Counted from the first letter of the stretch, positions 14,208 to 22,284 are shown. The stretch is 34,187 bases of DNA from Candidatus Aenigmatarchaeota archaeon (GCA_016782405.1 JADHYO010000004.1:1-34187); one strand, 5' to 3'. Numbers and translations: made by a program. The notes: generated by a model from the sequence alone, not told the origin.

Positions 14208-14732
14208 ATGAATCCGATGAAAGACCTTCGTTTGGAGAAGGTGACCCTCAATATGGGCGCAGGTGATTCTGCCCCGCGTTTGGAAGCCTCCAAGAAGGTG
14301 CTTGCAGTTCTTACAGGAAAGAAGGTGGTTGTTACAAAGACATCAAAGAGGACAACATTTGGAACCCCAAAGAAGAAGGCGATAGGGGTGAAGGTAACAC
14401 TTCGCAAGAAGGAGGCTGTAGAGCTTCTCCAACGGCTCATGAAGGCGGTTGAGGCTAAGATAAAACCTTCTCAGTTTGATAGTAGCGGGAATTTCTCATT
14501 TGGTATAAAGGAATATATTCATATCCCAGGGGCAAACTATGATCCTGACATCGGTATTCTTGGTTTGGATGTGGCAGTCACATTAGAAAAGCCAGGCTTC
14601 CGGGTTAAGAGAAGGGCAAAGAAAAAATCTGTGGTGGGAAAGGGTCACACAATCAGCAAGGAAGAGGCAATAAAATGGGCAGAGAAATTCGGTTTCATTG
14701 TAAAGGAAGAAGAGGAGGAAACCTTTTATTAA
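14208..14732 (+). CDS. rpl5: Large ribosomal subunit protein uL5
   Basis: uL5 holds 5S rRNA in the central protuberance. The sequence MKDLRLEKVTLNMGAGDSAPRLEASKKVLAVLTGKKVVVTKTSKR, the FGIKEYIHIPGANYDPDIGILGLDVAVTLEKPGFRVKRR segment and 174 residues fit archaeal uL5. A GGTGAAGTGAT ribosome binding stretch lies upstream. No 5S gene is visible in the window. Confidence 0.95.
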   Translation: MNPMKDLRLEKVTLNMGAGDSAPRLEASKKVLAVLTGKKVVVTKTSKRTTFGTPKKKAIGVKVTLRKKEAVELLQRLMKAVEAKIKPSQFDSSGNFSFGIKEYIHIPGANYDPDIGILGLDVAVTLEKPGFRVKRRAKKKSVVGKGHTISKEEAIKWAEKFGFIVKEEEEETFY

Positions 14733-14750
14733 AGGGTTTCAAAAGAAATT

Positions 14751-14972
14751 ATGAGTTACGAAAAGAACGTGAAGCAGGTGGAAAACAAGCCGCTCAAGCT
14801 CTCCCGTCTTGAACGGTTCAACCTTTCCAAGAAAAGGAAGTTTGGGAAAAACACTCACAAGTGCCGTCGCTGCAGAAGGACAGGTGGCGTGATTAGGCAG
14901 TATGGGTTGCTCTACTGCAGGCAATGTTTCAGGGAGGAAGCAGAAAAATTGGGGTTCAGGAAATATAGTTGA
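14751..14972 (+). CDS. rps14: Small ribosomal subunit protein uS14
   Basis: This is a zinc-type uS14 of the small-subunit head. [38 protein letters not shown] has the CxxC-x(n)-CxxC zinc site. An extra N-terminal stretch of about 20 residues ([21 protein letters not shown]) makes it longer than the common 50-residue archaeal protein. The stop precedes the uS8 ATG by 8 nt with GAGGT as ribosome binding site. Confidence 0.95.
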   Translation: MSYEKNVKQVENKPLKLSRLERFNLSKKRKFGKNTHKCRRCRRTGGVIRQYGLLYCRQCFREEAEKLGFRKYS

Positions 14973-14980
14973 GGTATAAT

Positions 14981-15358
14981 ATGAGGCATGATACTCTCGC
15001 AGATGTGTTTTCAATAATAAAGAACACAGAGGAGATTGGAAGGAAGCAGGCAATAGTGCCTTCCAGCAATCTCGTGAAGAACGTTCTTCAAATTATGCAA
15101 GAACATAAGTACATAGGGAAATTTTCCCCTACAAAGGAAAACAAAATAAGTGTTGAGTTGGTAGGGGCAATCAATGACTGTAATGTTGTCAAGCCAAGGT
15201 TTTCTGTTGATAAAAGTCAGTTCATAAAGTGGGAAAAAAGGTTTCTGCCTGCGCACAGCAAGGGTATACTCATACTTTCCACAACTCATGGGGTCACAGA
15301 CCACCAAAAAGCAAACAAACAGGGGGTAGGGGGACAACTTCTTGGTTTTGTTTATTAA
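14981..15358 (+). CDS. rps8: Small ribosomal subunit protein uS8
   Basis: uS8 binds the central domain of 16S. MRHDTLADVFSIIKNTEEIGRKQAIVPSSNLVKNVLQIMQEHKYIGKF and the C-terminal archaeal GILILSTTHGVTDHQKANKQGVGGQLLGFVY are diagnostic. The ATG at 14981 fits the family N-terminus. This is the last spc-type gene here. uL6, eL32, eL19, uL18, uS5, uL30 and uL15 normally follow but are absent, replaced by eL30-nusA-rpoD. Confidence 0.96.
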   Translation: MRHDTLADVFSIIKNTEEIGRKQAIVPSSNLVKNVLQIMQEHKYIGKFSPTKENKISVELVGAINDCNVVKPRFSVDKSQFIKWEKRFLPAHSKGILILSTTHGVTDHQKANKQGVGGQLLGFVY

Positions 15359-15399
15359 GGAGTCATTTCATTATTATAATATCTGCTCAGGGGATGCAT

Positions 15400-15666
15400 A
15401 TGAAAGAAATATATGAAGAAATTCAAGTTGCGATAAAGGGAAAGAAGGTTGTAATAGGTTCCAGAGAAACCTTGAAAGAAGCGAAGAAAGGGGAAATAAA
15501 AGTGGTTATCCACTCTTCCAACATCCCTGATTCGCTGCAGAAGGATTTGGCGCGCTATTCTGAAGCCTCTGCGCTTGATGTTAAGGCATTTGACGGGGAC
15601 TCTGTTAGGTTAGGGCAGGTTTGCGGTAAACCTTTCAGCATACTTGTTATTGGAATAAAGAAGTGA
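15400..15666 (+). CDS. rpl30e: Large ribosomal subunit protein eL30
   Basis: The 88-residue L7Ae/L30e fold protein reads MKEIYEEIQVAIKGKKVVIGSRETLKEAKKGEIKVVIHSSNIPD, then FDGDSVRLGQVCGKPFSILVIGI. eL30 binds a kink-turn in rRNA. In many archaea it lies just before nusA and uS12, and here it starts such a group (eL30-NusA-RpoD, then uS12-uS7). The track start at 15229 reads back through uS8. The ATG at 15400 (or 15394) fits the family. Confidence 0.93.
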   Translation: MKEIYEEIQVAIKGKKVVIGSRETLKEAKKGEIKVVIHSSNIPDSLQKDLARYSEASALDVKAFDGDSVRLGQVCGKPFSILVIGIKK

Positions 15667-15671
15667 AAAAT

Positions 15672-16076
15672 ATGGATGTAAAACTTTCAACACAGAACAT
15701 CAGAACAATTGCCATGTTCGAGAAGGTGACAAAAGTTAATGCAAAGGACTGCATAATCACTGACAACGCGCTGTATTTCCTTGTGGACATGGAGAAGGCA
15801 GGGATGGCTATAGGGAAGAACGGGGCAAACATAAAGGAACTTAGGAGAATTTCAGGGAAGCATGTCAAGATTTTCCCTTATTCACCAAACCTTGAGGAAT
15901 TTATAAAGAACATAATCCCAAATATAAAATCAGTTGACATAACCGACAAAAGGGTCACAATTTCAGTTCCGCACGAGGACAAGCTAACAGTGATAGGGAA
16001 GCACGGGGAGAATATCAACGCAATGCGGGACATGTTGAAAAGGCATTTCGATGTGGAAAGCCTTAAGCTGAGGTAA
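15672..16076 (+). CDS. nusA: NusA-like transcription termination/antitermination protein
   Basis: The archaeal short NusA carries only tandem KH domains. The first contains MEKAGMAIGKNGANIKELRRISGK (IGKNG loop), the second EDKLTVIGKHGENINAMRDMLKRHF (IGKHG loop). Such proteins bind RNA and are tied to RNA polymerase genes in archaea. The N-terminal RNAP-binding and S1 domains of bacterial NusA are absent. I start at ATG 15672; a GTG at 15663 overlapping the eL30 stop is an alternative. Confidence 0.92.
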   Translation: MDVKLSTQNIRTIAMFEKVTKVNAKDCIITDNALYFLVDMEKAGMAIGKNGANIKELRRISGKHVKIFPYSPNLEEFIKNIIPNIKSVDITDKRVTISVPHEDKLTVIGKHGENINAMRDMLKRHFDVESLKLR

Positions 16077-16080
16077 TTGA

Positions 16081-16722
16081 ATGATAATCAAAATGAAGAA
16101 AAAAGGAAAGGATAGGATGGACTTTGTACTGGAAGGGGTTTCAATACCATTTGCTAACGCCCTCAGGAGGGTAATGGTTTCTGAAATACCTGTCCTCGCA
16201 GTGGAGTGGGTAGATATTAATGATAACACTTCCCCTATCTTTGACGAGATAATTGCACACAGATTAGGGCTTCTGCCTCTGGTTTTTGACCCAGCCAAGT
16301 TTAAATTCCAGGAAGACTGTTCCTGCAAGGAAAAGGGTTGCCCATCTTGCCAGGTAACATTTGTATTGGAGAAGAAAGGGCCTTGCATGGTCACTTCAGG
16401 TGACCTCAAATCTTCCAACAAGGATGTAAAGCCTACTGATAAGGGTTTCATAATTGCTGAATTACTGCAGAACCAATTTATCAGTCTGGAGGCCACTGCC
16501 AAGCTAGGGACAGGGAAAGATCACGCGAAATTCCAGGCAGCCAATACCTCTTATCAGAATCAGCCTGAAATGAAAGGCGGGGAAGTGAACACAAAACCTG
16601 AATCATTCCTCTTCCATGTTGAAACAATTTCCGGCCTTACCCCACAATATATCGCAGAGAAAGCAGGGGAAATCCTAGCAGAAAAAGCAGCTGCGTTCAA
16701 AAAGGAAGCAGCGAAGTTGTGA
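16081..16722 (+). CDS. rpoD: DNA-directed RNA polymerase subunit D
   Basis: RpoD (Rpb3/alpha-like) nucleates RNAP assembly with RpoL. MDFVLEGVSIPFANALRRVMVSEIPVLAVEWVDINDNTSPIFDEIIAHRLGLLPLVFD is the alpha-like dimerisation motif. Residues 80-90 form CSCKEKGCPSC, a four-Cys loop like the zinc loop of eukaryotic Rpb3. The separate [3Fe-4S]/[4Fe-4S] domain known in some archaeal RpoD is not seen; at 213 residues it is short. The position after nusA differs from the usual place after uS11. Confidence 0.95.
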   Translation: MIIKMKKKGKDRMDFVLEGVSIPFANALRRVMVSEIPVLAVEWVDINDNTSPIFDEIIAHRLGLLPLVFDPAKFKFQEDCSCKEKGCPSCQVTFVLEKKGPCMVTSGDLKSSNKDVKPTDKGFIIAELLQNQFISLEATAKLGTGKDHAKFQAANTSYQNQPEMKGGEVNTKPESFLFHVETISGLTPQYIAEKAGEILAEKAAAFKKEAAKL

Positions 16723-16759
16723 TTTCCAGCTATATTAAGAAGCTTTAGACACCTCTTCA

Positions 16760-16775
16760 TACCTCTTTTATATCT
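16760..16775 (+). promoter_or_regulatory. TATA box of the repeat-protein gene
   Basis: CTCTTTTATATCTTCC lies about 35-45 nt upstream of the ATG at 16808, in the gap after rpoD. GAGGGAAGG follows just before the start codon. Confidence 0.45.
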
Positions 16776-16807
16776 TCCTTCCAAAGAAACAATGAAGAGG
16801 GAAGGCT

Positions 16808-18034
16808 ATGGCAGAAAAGCTGGGTGTAGTGAAAGAGCTCCTGGGGGATGCTGATATACGCGAATTTGCATACCAATGGTTTGAGGGAAAAAACGATGAT
16901 TCCATCAGGCAGGTATATAGACTCCTAAGGCAGTACGGGCTGAGCAATGAAAAAATAGCAACTCATGCCCCACTACTCGGAAGAGACCCAGAATCCATAA
17001 AAAACAATCACCAATACCTAAAAACCCTTGGACTCACCGACAGAAAAATAGCATCCCAAGCCTCACTGCTAAGAAAAGACCCAGAATCCATAAAAAACAA
17101 TCACCAATACCTAAAAACCCTTGGACTCACCGACAGAAAAATAGCATCCCAAGCCTCACTACTCGGAAGAGACCCAGAAACAATAAAAAACAATCACCAA
17201 GCCCTCAGGGACTTAGGACTCACCGACAGAAAAATAGCATCCAGAGCTGAATTAATCGGAAAAGACCCAGAAACAATAAAAAACAATCACCAATACCTAA
17301 AAACCCTTGGACTCACCGACAGCAAGATAGCAACATGTGCCTATTTGCTCGGAAGAGACCCAGAAACAATAAAAAACAATCACCAAGCCCTCAGGGACTT
17401 AGGACTCACCGACAGAAAAATAGCATCCCAAGCCCAACTACTCGGAAGAGACCCAGAAACAATAAAAAACAATCACCAATACCTAAAAACCCTTGGACTC
17501 ACCGACAGCAAGATCGCATCCAGAGCTGAATTAATCGGAAGAGACCCAGAAACAATAAAAAACAATCACCAATACCTAAAAAACCTCGGTCTTACCGACA
17601 GAAACATATCAACCAATGCCCATTTGCTCGCAAGAGATCCAGAAACAATAGAAAGATATTATCAATACCATGTCGGACTGCTCAGGGAGGATTACTTGGA
17701 TAGGGGTTCAGGAAGAGAGCTGATTCTCAGTCATGCTTCATTATTAGGGATTCCGCCAAAAACCATGGAAGCCAATGTGCAATATCTCTCATCAATCGGA
17801 ATAGATTACCACAATGGGTTTTTACTGGGGTCCAGGCCGAGCACAAAGAGAAGAAAACTAGCGTGGATGTTGAGGGAACTGTTTGATTACAGGGACATTC
17901 CTCGTGATCATAAAAGGGAGGTAATAGGTCGTTTGTACCATTTTGTCAGGGAGAATCCGAGAATTTTGGCTAAGTCATTGCATTCCCTGGAGAGAAGCAT
18001 GGATAAACTGAGGGAAAGAATACAGGAATATTAG
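16808..18034 (+). CDS. 31-residue tandem helical repeat protein (mTERF/TALE-like architecture), 408 aa
   Basis: After a 39-residue N-terminal cap, eight 31-residue units (residues 40-287) follow, consensus LGLTDRKIASQASLLGRDPETIKNNHQYLKT. Each unit looks like two helices joined by a short turn. The spacing and the LGLT...P.ETI pattern recall mTERF repeats, and the single variable stripe recalls TALE repeats; neither family is proven. Units are nearly identical except at unit positions 14 and 16 (HP, QS, QS, RE, CY, QQ, RE, NH). A diverged half with a larger insert and a basic helical C-terminus (RRKLAWMLRELFDYRDIPRDHKREVIGRLYHF) complete the protein. It might be a nucleic-acid or protein binder with exchangeable modules. 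It follows rpoD and precedes uS12 with its own TATA box. Confidence 0.75.
   Translation: MAEKLGVVKELLGDADIREFAYQWFEGKNDDSIRQVYRLLRQYGLSNEKIATHAPLLGRDPESIKNNHQYLKTLGLTDRKIASQASLLRKDPESIKNNHQYLKTLGLTDRKIASQASLLGRDPETIKNNHQALRDLGLTDRKIASRAELIGKDPETIKNNHQYLKTLGLTDSKIATCAYLLGRDPETIKNNHQALRDLGLTDRKIASQAQLLGRDPETIKNNHQYLKTLGLTDSKIASRAELIGRDPETIKNNHQYLKNLGLTDRNISTNAHLLARDPETIERYYQYHVGLLREDYLDRGSGRELILSHASLLGIPPKTMEANVQYLSSIGIDYHNGFLLGSRPSTKRRKLAWMLRELFDYRDIPRDHKREVIGRLYHFVRENPRILAKSLHSLERSMDKLRERIQEY
16990..17580 (+). repeat. 93-bp tandem DNA repeats within the helical repeat gene
   Basis: Units of 93 bp start at 17018, 17111, 17204, 17297, 17390 and 17483 and share long exact stretches including synonymous sites (for example AAAAACAATCACCAA). 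Such identity points to recent duplication or gene conversion between units rather than selection on protein alone. Confidence 0.85.
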
Positions 18035-18121
18035 GTAATTTCTCCACAAGTATCTTAACATCCTTGTCAGGGGAACTGACACAGGTCCCAACAGAAGCAG
18101 CAAATGCGTTCCTGCCGAAGC

Positions 18122-18140
18122 TCTATATTTATATAAACAT
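18122..18140 (+). promoter_or_regulatory. TATA box of the uS12 gene
   Basis: CTATATTTATATAAACAT is centred about 28 nt before the ATG at 18161, so the uS12-uS7 mRNA is probably leaderless or nearly so. Confidence 0.6.
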
Positions 18141-18160
18141 ATCCCTAAAGCTATAGAACT

Positions 18161-20116
18161 ATGGGTCAATTCGGCGCTCGACAGATGGGGAAAAGAAGGA
18201 AGAAGTACAGGTGGTCTGCCAGCCGAAGGAAGAGGCAGCTTCTAAAGCTCTGGGCTAAGGACCCTCTCAAGGGATCACCTAGAGGGAAGGGGATTGTTCT
18301 CAAGAAGAAGGGAGTGGAACAAAAGCAGCCGCACTCTGGGATTATCAAGTGTGTTTCGCCAAGCACAAAAGTCTATTTAAGCAGTGGCTGCTGCATGGAG
18401 ATTAAGAGAATGGAAAGAAAATGGAAAAACAATGAGGTTTTCTGTTATGACAACAAAATAACGTCTTCGGGTCTTGTTGATTTTTTCAAGCTAAAAAAAA
18501 GCGATGCTTCTAACAGGACCTCATACAAAATTATTACTGATACCGGCAGAAAATTAAGGGCAAGCGGTGACCATCCCATGTATTCCGAAAGAGGAATTAT
18601 TGAACTAAATAATGTGAAAAAAGGAGACAAGCTGGCAGTCATGCCTTCAACTCCTGTTGAATATAAAACCAGCGCAAAAATAATTGCTGATTCTGGGGCT
18701 GTGGAAAGGCACATACCAAGCAATTCCAATGCTAAAACAGCTTTAAAAAATCTTGCCAAATCAAACCTTCTGCCCTTAAGGATGGATAATCCAAAACTGC
18801 CAAAAATAATAAGAATCATGGGTCATCTGTTTGGTGACGGCACTCTGTACAAAGTAATAGACAAATATGGGCATACCCAGGCAAGAGTAATATGCTCAGG
18901 TAGCATCGAAGACCTGAAAGAAATCAAGGCAGACATAGAATCTATTGGATTTCACACCACACCAATATACACAAAAAAATCCGAAAGCAGCATCACAGCA
19001 CATGACGGAAAAGTGAGAGTAATTAAAGGCTACTCTAGCTGCTTTGCTTGTGCGTCTTTGGGATTTGTCGCTCTTCTGGAGTTTTTGGGGGTTCCGAGCG
19101 GTGATAAGACAAGCAAGCCTTTTGATATCCCGAAATGGATAAAAAAAGGGCCTCTATGGGTAAAGGAAGAATTCCTTTCCTCTTATTTTGGGAGCGAATT
19201 GGAAAAGCCCCGGACAGGCCGGAAAGGAAAGACATTCCATCCGCCTTCCTTGGCATTCAGCAAGACAGAATCTGCTATGGAATCAGGAAGGGCCTTTGCA
19301 GAGTCCCTTGAAGAAGTCCTTTGCGAATTTGGGGTAAATATATCCAATATAAAAGAAAGCAAATGCGCCATCAGAAAGGACGGGTCAAAGACTTACAGGC
19401 TTACAATTTACATTGCCTCAAGCCATGGAAACCTGAAAAATCTGTTTGGAAAAATCGGATACAGATACTGCAAAAAAAGGCAGACTTTAGCCATGCACGC
19501 ATTGGCCTATATAATGCACCATCAAAACAGAATGAAAGAATCAAAAAAGGCATACATGAGGGCAATGCAGCTGAAGTCAAGAGGGAAAGACGTATATGAT
19601 ATTATATATGAGCTCAAAACCAAAAGGGATTATTTTGATGTGTCAGAATCCCAAATAAAACACTGGTTTTTTAATGACATATCAGACACGGATAAGCTTG
19701 GCAGAACATTGAGAATCCCTCCATTTGAAAGCTGGAGAAAGAAGGCTTCTGAAGGGCTGAATGATGGGCTTGTCTGGGAAAAGGTCATAGGCATTGGTAC
19801 AATAAAGTGCCCCAAATTATATGATTTAACCACAGAAAAAGATTCGCATAATTTCTTTGCCAATGGTTTTTTGACAGGGAATTGTGTGCGTGTCCAGCTT
19901 TCCAAGAACGGAATCCCTGTTACAGCCTTTGTCCCTGGAACAGGTTCAATAAAGTTTATTGATGAGCATGATGAAGTCCTGCTCGAGGGCCTGAACGGTA
20001 GTCAGGGCGGTGCTGTTGGAAGTATGCACGGTATAAAGTACAAGGTTGTTGCAGTTAATGGTGTGAGCCTTTCAGAGCTGGTAAAGGGCAAGAAGGAGAA
20101 GCCAAAGGGTGCATAA
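18161..20116 (+). CDS. rps12: Small ribosomal subunit protein uS12 interrupted by an intein
   Basis: uS12 forms the decoding-centre side of the small subunit. The host protein (140 residues after splicing) is recognisable as [15 protein letters not shown] ... [20 protein letters not shown] joined to [39 protein letters not shown]. The 511-residue insert lies between K63 and C575, within the universally conserved PNSAIRKCVRVQL loop that touches mRNA and tRNA. A functional ribosome would therefore need protein splicing. It starts the uS12-uS7 pair, and uS7 begins right after its stop. Confidence 0.94.
   Translation: MGQFGARQMGKRRKKYRWSASRRKRQLLKLWAKDPLKGSPRGKGIVLKKKGVEQKQPHSGIIKCVSPSTKVYLSSGCCMEIKRMERKWKNNEVFCYDNKITSSGLVDFFKLKKSDASNRTSYKIITDTGRKLRASGDHPMYSERGIIELNNVKKGDKLAVMPSTPVEYKTSAKIIADSGAVERHIPSNSNAKTALKNLAKSNLLPLRMDNPKLPKIIRIMGHLFGDGTLYKVIDKYGHTQARVICSGSIEDLKEIKADIESIGFHTTPIYTKKSESSITAHDGKVRVIKGYSSCFACASLGFVALLEFLGVPSGDKTSKPFDIPKWIKKGPLWVKEEFLSSYFGSELEKPRTGRKGKTFHPPSLAFSKTESAMESGRAFAESLEEVLCEFGVNISNIKESKCAIRKDGSKTYRLTIYIASSHGNLKNLFGKIGYRYCKKRQTLAMHALAYIMHHQNRMKESKKAYMRAMQLKSRGKDVYDIIYELKTKRDYFDVSESQIKHWFFNDISDTDKLGRTLRIPPFESWRKKASEGLNDGLVWEKVIGIGTIKCPKLYDLTTEKDSHNFFANGFLTGNCVRVQLSKNGIPVTAFVPGTGSIKFIDEHDEVLLEGLNGSQGGAVGSMHGIKYKVVAVNGVSLSELVKGKKEKPKGA
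18350..19882 (+). mobile_element. Intein with LAGLIDADG homing endonuclease inside uS12
   Basis: The element starts with Cys ([14 protein letters not shown], block A), has a block B region ([10 protein letters not shown] with the conserved His), and ends [23 protein letters not shown] before Cys+1 of the C-extein. Two endonuclease motifs are visible: [13 protein letters not shown] and [13 protein letters not shown]. The second lacks the usual Asp pattern (FGSE), so cleavage activity may be reduced. The penultimate intein residue is Gly, not the common His; a few active inteins share this. The C-terminal Asn and Cys+1 needed for splicing are present. Ribosomal-protein inteins are rare, and I know of no well-described uS12 case. 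Confidence 0.92.
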
Positions 20117-20117
20117 C

Positions 20118-20882
20118 ATGACTGAGCAAAAAATTCCCAAGCCAGTTGAAGCGGTCCCTGCAGCAGAGGCGTCAGCAGCAAAGCCTCCTGAAAAGCCAGT
20201 TGAAGCGGTCCCTGTAGCAGTTGCTCCTGTAGCAAAGCCTCCTGAAAAGCCAGTTGAAGCGGTCCCTGCAGCAAAAACTTCTGGGAACAAAATACTTCTT
20301 TTTGGTAATTGGGATTTGGGTGGGGTTGCTGTCAATGACCTTGGATTGAAAAGGTATGTTAACATTTCCCCTGTTGTTGTGCCCCGTTCAGGTGGACGCT
20401 ACGGAACAATCCAGATTCAGAAAGACAAGATAAACGTTGTGGAGCGGTTCATCAACCGACTCATGGTTCCAGGTCACCGGGGGAAGAAACACAAGTACAC
20501 ATCAGGGAGGTGCACAGCTTCTACTAATGCTATTTACCTGGCTGTCAAGGAAGCGTTTGGGATTATTGAGAAAAAAACCAAGAAGAATCCTGTCCAGGTT
20601 ATGGTTGATGCTATTGAGAATGCAGCCTTCCTTGAGGAGATTGCATCTTACCGCCTTGGTGGTATTATTGCCAGGCAGTCTGTTATAGTCTCACCGCAGC
20701 GGAGGCTGGATCTTGCACTCCGATACTTGACTCAGGGGATTTATCATTCAGGCTTTGGAAAGAAAGGCTCTCTTGCAAGGAACATCGCTGAAGAGCTAAT
20801 TGCTGCAGCAGGTAAGGACCCAAAGAGCCACGCAATCAGGGAGAGAAACAGAATCGAGAAAGAAGCTGAAGGCGCTCGCTAG
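20118..20882 (+). CDS. rps7: Small ribosomal subunit protein uS7 with repetitive N-terminal extension
   Basis: uS7 organises the 16S 3' major domain and touches the E site. The core begins near residue 60: LFGNWDLGGVAVNDLGLKRYVNISPVVVPRSGGRYGTI, then VVERFINRLMVPGHRGKKHKYTSGRCTASTNAIYLAVKEAFGIIE and the C-terminal NIAEELIAAAGKDPKSHAIRERNRIEKEAEGAR. The first 55 residues are three copies of KPVEAVP plus Ala/Pro-rich filler, also repeated at DNA level (AAGCCAGTTGAAGCGGTCCC). The ATG at 20118 lies 2 nt after the uS12 stop. Confidence 0.95.
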   Translation: MTEQKIPKPVEAVPAAEASAAKPPEKPVEAVPVAVAPVAKPPEKPVEAVPAAKTSGNKILLFGNWDLGGVAVNDLGLKRYVNISPVVVPRSGGRYGTIQIQKDKINVVERFINRLMVPGHRGKKHKYTSGRCTASTNAIYLAVKEAFGIIEKKTKKNPVQVMVDAIENAAFLEEIASYRLGGIIARQSVIVSPQRRLDLALRYLTQGIYHSGFGKKGSLARNIAEELIAAAGKDPKSHAIRERNRIEKEAEGAR

Positions 20883-20903
20883 GTTTTTGGAAAAAATAAA
20901 AAA
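20883..20903 (-). terminator. T-rich terminator of the minus-strand tRNA pair
   Basis: Immediately 3' of the tRNA on the minus strand are TTTTTTATTTTTTCC runs, the archaeal oligo-T terminator form. Confidence 0.5.
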
Positions 20904-20917
20904 TGCGGGGGGGAGGA

Positions 20918-20962
20918 TTTCCGTCACCGTTTTTGGGTGCAGCCTTTTTCCAAAAGGATGCG
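20918..20962 (-). other. T-loop intron of the class II tRNA (micro-intron family member)
   Basis: About 45 nt lie between TTCGAA and T-CCTCC of the T arm. The insert reads GCATCCTTTTGGAAAAAGG then CTGCACCCAAAAAC. It matches the 16S micro-intron at 23680 almost base for base over 27 nt. Confidence 0.65.
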
Positions 20963-21001
20963 TTCGAACCCCCGAAGGCACTAAGCCACAGGATATCTCA
21001 G

Positions 21002-21083
21002 GGCATGTTCTGTCATATGGGATTTCTCCCTCAACACACTTAAGTATCCTCTTAAGTTTAGCACACGTGGCTATCACCACGAT
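21002..21083 (-). other. Anticodon-arm intron of the class II tRNA
   Basis: About 82 nt separate the two halves of the anticodon arm. The insert contains the hairpin CGTGG-TGATAG-CCACG and a longer A/T-rich stem. The boundaries are uncertain by a few nt, because a canonical U33 is only restored with one reading of the junction. Confidence 0.5.
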
Positions 21084-21168
21084 GTCCTGCCCCGTTGGCC
21101 ACTTGGGTACCCCCGCTGAAATTGGAGGGACAGATGGTTTCAGATTTTGAGGTCTGCCATTTCTCCAG

Positions 21169-21240
21169 GGTCGCTACAGGGATTTGAACCCTGACCAAAG
21201 GCTCCACAAGCCCGTATGCTACCATTACACTATAGCGACC
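21169..21240 (-). tRNA. tRNA-His (GTG) with encoded G-1
   Basis: On the minus strand the sequence begins G then GTCGCTA, and ends TAGCGAC then C. This gives a 7-bp acceptor stem plus the extra G-1:C73 pair that marks tRNA-His. The anticodon loop is TTGTGGA (anticodon GTG), and the T arm is CAGGG-TTCAAAT-CCCTG. The lower anticodon stem has a C-T mismatch. No intron is seen, in contrast to its neighbour. A TATA-like TTAAAATAAAAGG lies upstream on the minus strand. Confidence 0.88.
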
Positions 21241-21299
21241 ATGCTTAATTATGATTCCTTTTATTTTAATTGATGTGCTACCTCAAAAGCGAGGGCGGG

Positions 21300-21314
21300 A
21301 AAGTATTTAAAGGG
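21300..21314 (+). promoter_or_regulatory. rRNA promoter TATA box
   Basis: GGGAAAGTATTTAAAGGG combines a purine-rich BRE-like start with a TATA core. It lies about 200 nt before 16S in the 263-nt leader between tRNA-His and 16S. The leader otherwise contains only small hairpins such as ACCGG-ATTA-CCGGT. Confidence 0.55.
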
Positions 21315-21998
21315 AGATTGCAATATAATCATTACTGCCTACGGGCGGAACGAGTTTAGGCGACTAGGCGATGACAATTTTTCCACCGGATTACCGGTGA
21401 TAATGAGAGCTTGACTGAATTGTTAAGTTTGATGTATACCTTTGTGACGGAAATATCCCATTGGAAAACAATAACAAGGAGTACAAAACCGCCAAAAATA
21501 ACAAATCCGGTTGATCCCGCCGGAGGTGACTGCTATCCGAATCCGGTTTAGCTATGCAAGTCTGGGGTTAAACCCAGGCATACTGCTCAGTAACGCGTAG
21601 TCAATCTGCCCTTGGGCTTGTTCTAATCCCGGGAAACAAGACCGTTCACTTGGACAATTGGATTAAGTGAACCTTCTTTCTACTGGGGCCGAGGAACAAA
21701 TAGGCAAAACTTGCTGGAATGCTGTTTTGCTGAACTAAGGATGAGACTGCGACCTATCAGATTGTTGCTAGGGTAATGTCCTGGCAAGTCTATAACGGGT
21801 ACGGGCCTTGAGAGAGGGAGCCCGGAGTTGGATTCTGAGACAAGAATCCAGGTCCTACGGGACGCAGCAAGCGCGAAACTTCCACAATGCACGCAAGTGT
21901 GATGGAGGGATTCGGAGTGCTTTCTCTTTTTGAGGAAGCTTTTGTGCACTCTAAATCAGTATACGAATAAGGGGTGGGTAAGACGGGTGCCAGCCGCC

Positions 21999-22038
21999 AT
22001 GTTAATGGTAACTTTATTTTTAGCCATTGACACGGTAA
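21999..22038 (+). other. 16S micro-intron in the 530-loop region (about E. coli 517)
   Basis: GTGCCAGCCGCC is followed by 40 foreign nt, then GCGGTAATACC. Joining the flanks gives the universal GTGCCAGCCGCCGCGGTAATACC exactly. The insert can fold as AATGG...CCATT. No ORF. Confidence 0.75.
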
Positions 22039-22247
22039 GCGGTAATACCCGCGCCCCGAGTGGTCACCACGTTTATTGGGTTTAAAGCATTCGTAGCCGG
22101 TTCAATAAGTTCCTAATGAAACCGGAGGTAGGGCCTACGGGCTATGCTTCTAGCATGAAATCCCTTAGCTAACTAAGGGGCTTGTTGGGAATACTATTGG
22201 ACTAGGGACCGGGAGAGGTGTAGGGTATTCCGGGGGTAGTGGTAAAA

Positions 22248-22284
22248 CGCACTGCTTGCGCAGGCGCAGCAAGTGGGCTTGCAA
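22248..22284 (+). other. 16S micro-intron in the 690-loop region
   Basis: Between GGTAGTGGTAAAA and TACTTTAATCCCCGG lie 37 nt with no counterpart in other archaea. They fold into a stable stem (TGCGC-AG-GCGCA with flanking CACT/AGTG). Joining the flanks gives the expected GGTAGxGGTxAAAT... pattern. Confidence 0.65.

Larger units (their letters stand above)
20904..21116 (-). tRNA. Class II tRNA, probably tRNA-Leu, with two introns
   Basis: On the minus strand GCGGGGG at the start pairs with CCCCCGC at the end, followed by A73. The D arm is CCC-AAGTGGCCAAC-GGG, an extended variable arm (GGCTTAGTGCC) follows, and the T arm is GGGGG-TTCGAA ... T-CCTCC. A73 and the long variable arm fit Leu rather than Ser. 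The anticodon stem CAGGA/TCCTG is separated by about 90 nt, so an intron of about 82 nt sits in the anticodon arm. The loop read CTGAGAT would give anticodon GAG, but the exact splice sites are unsure. A second intron of about 45 nt splits the T loop. Confidence 0.65.

Noticed and set aside
15229-15400. N-terminal extension of eL30 from the ORF track
   Set aside because: It lies inside uS8 in another frame; the family N-terminus starts at MKEIYEEIQ (15400).
16990-17580. Regular direct repeats that might be a CRISPR array
   Set aside because: The 93-bp unit is a whole number of codons, has no distinct spacer/repeat boundary and encodes a continuous 31-residue protein repeat, so it is a coding tandem repeat.
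18035-18121. Possible gene remnant between the repeat protein and uS12
   Set aside because: A minus-strand frame (FGRNAFAASVGTCVSSPDKDV) looks protein-like but has no start or recognisable family over such a short length.
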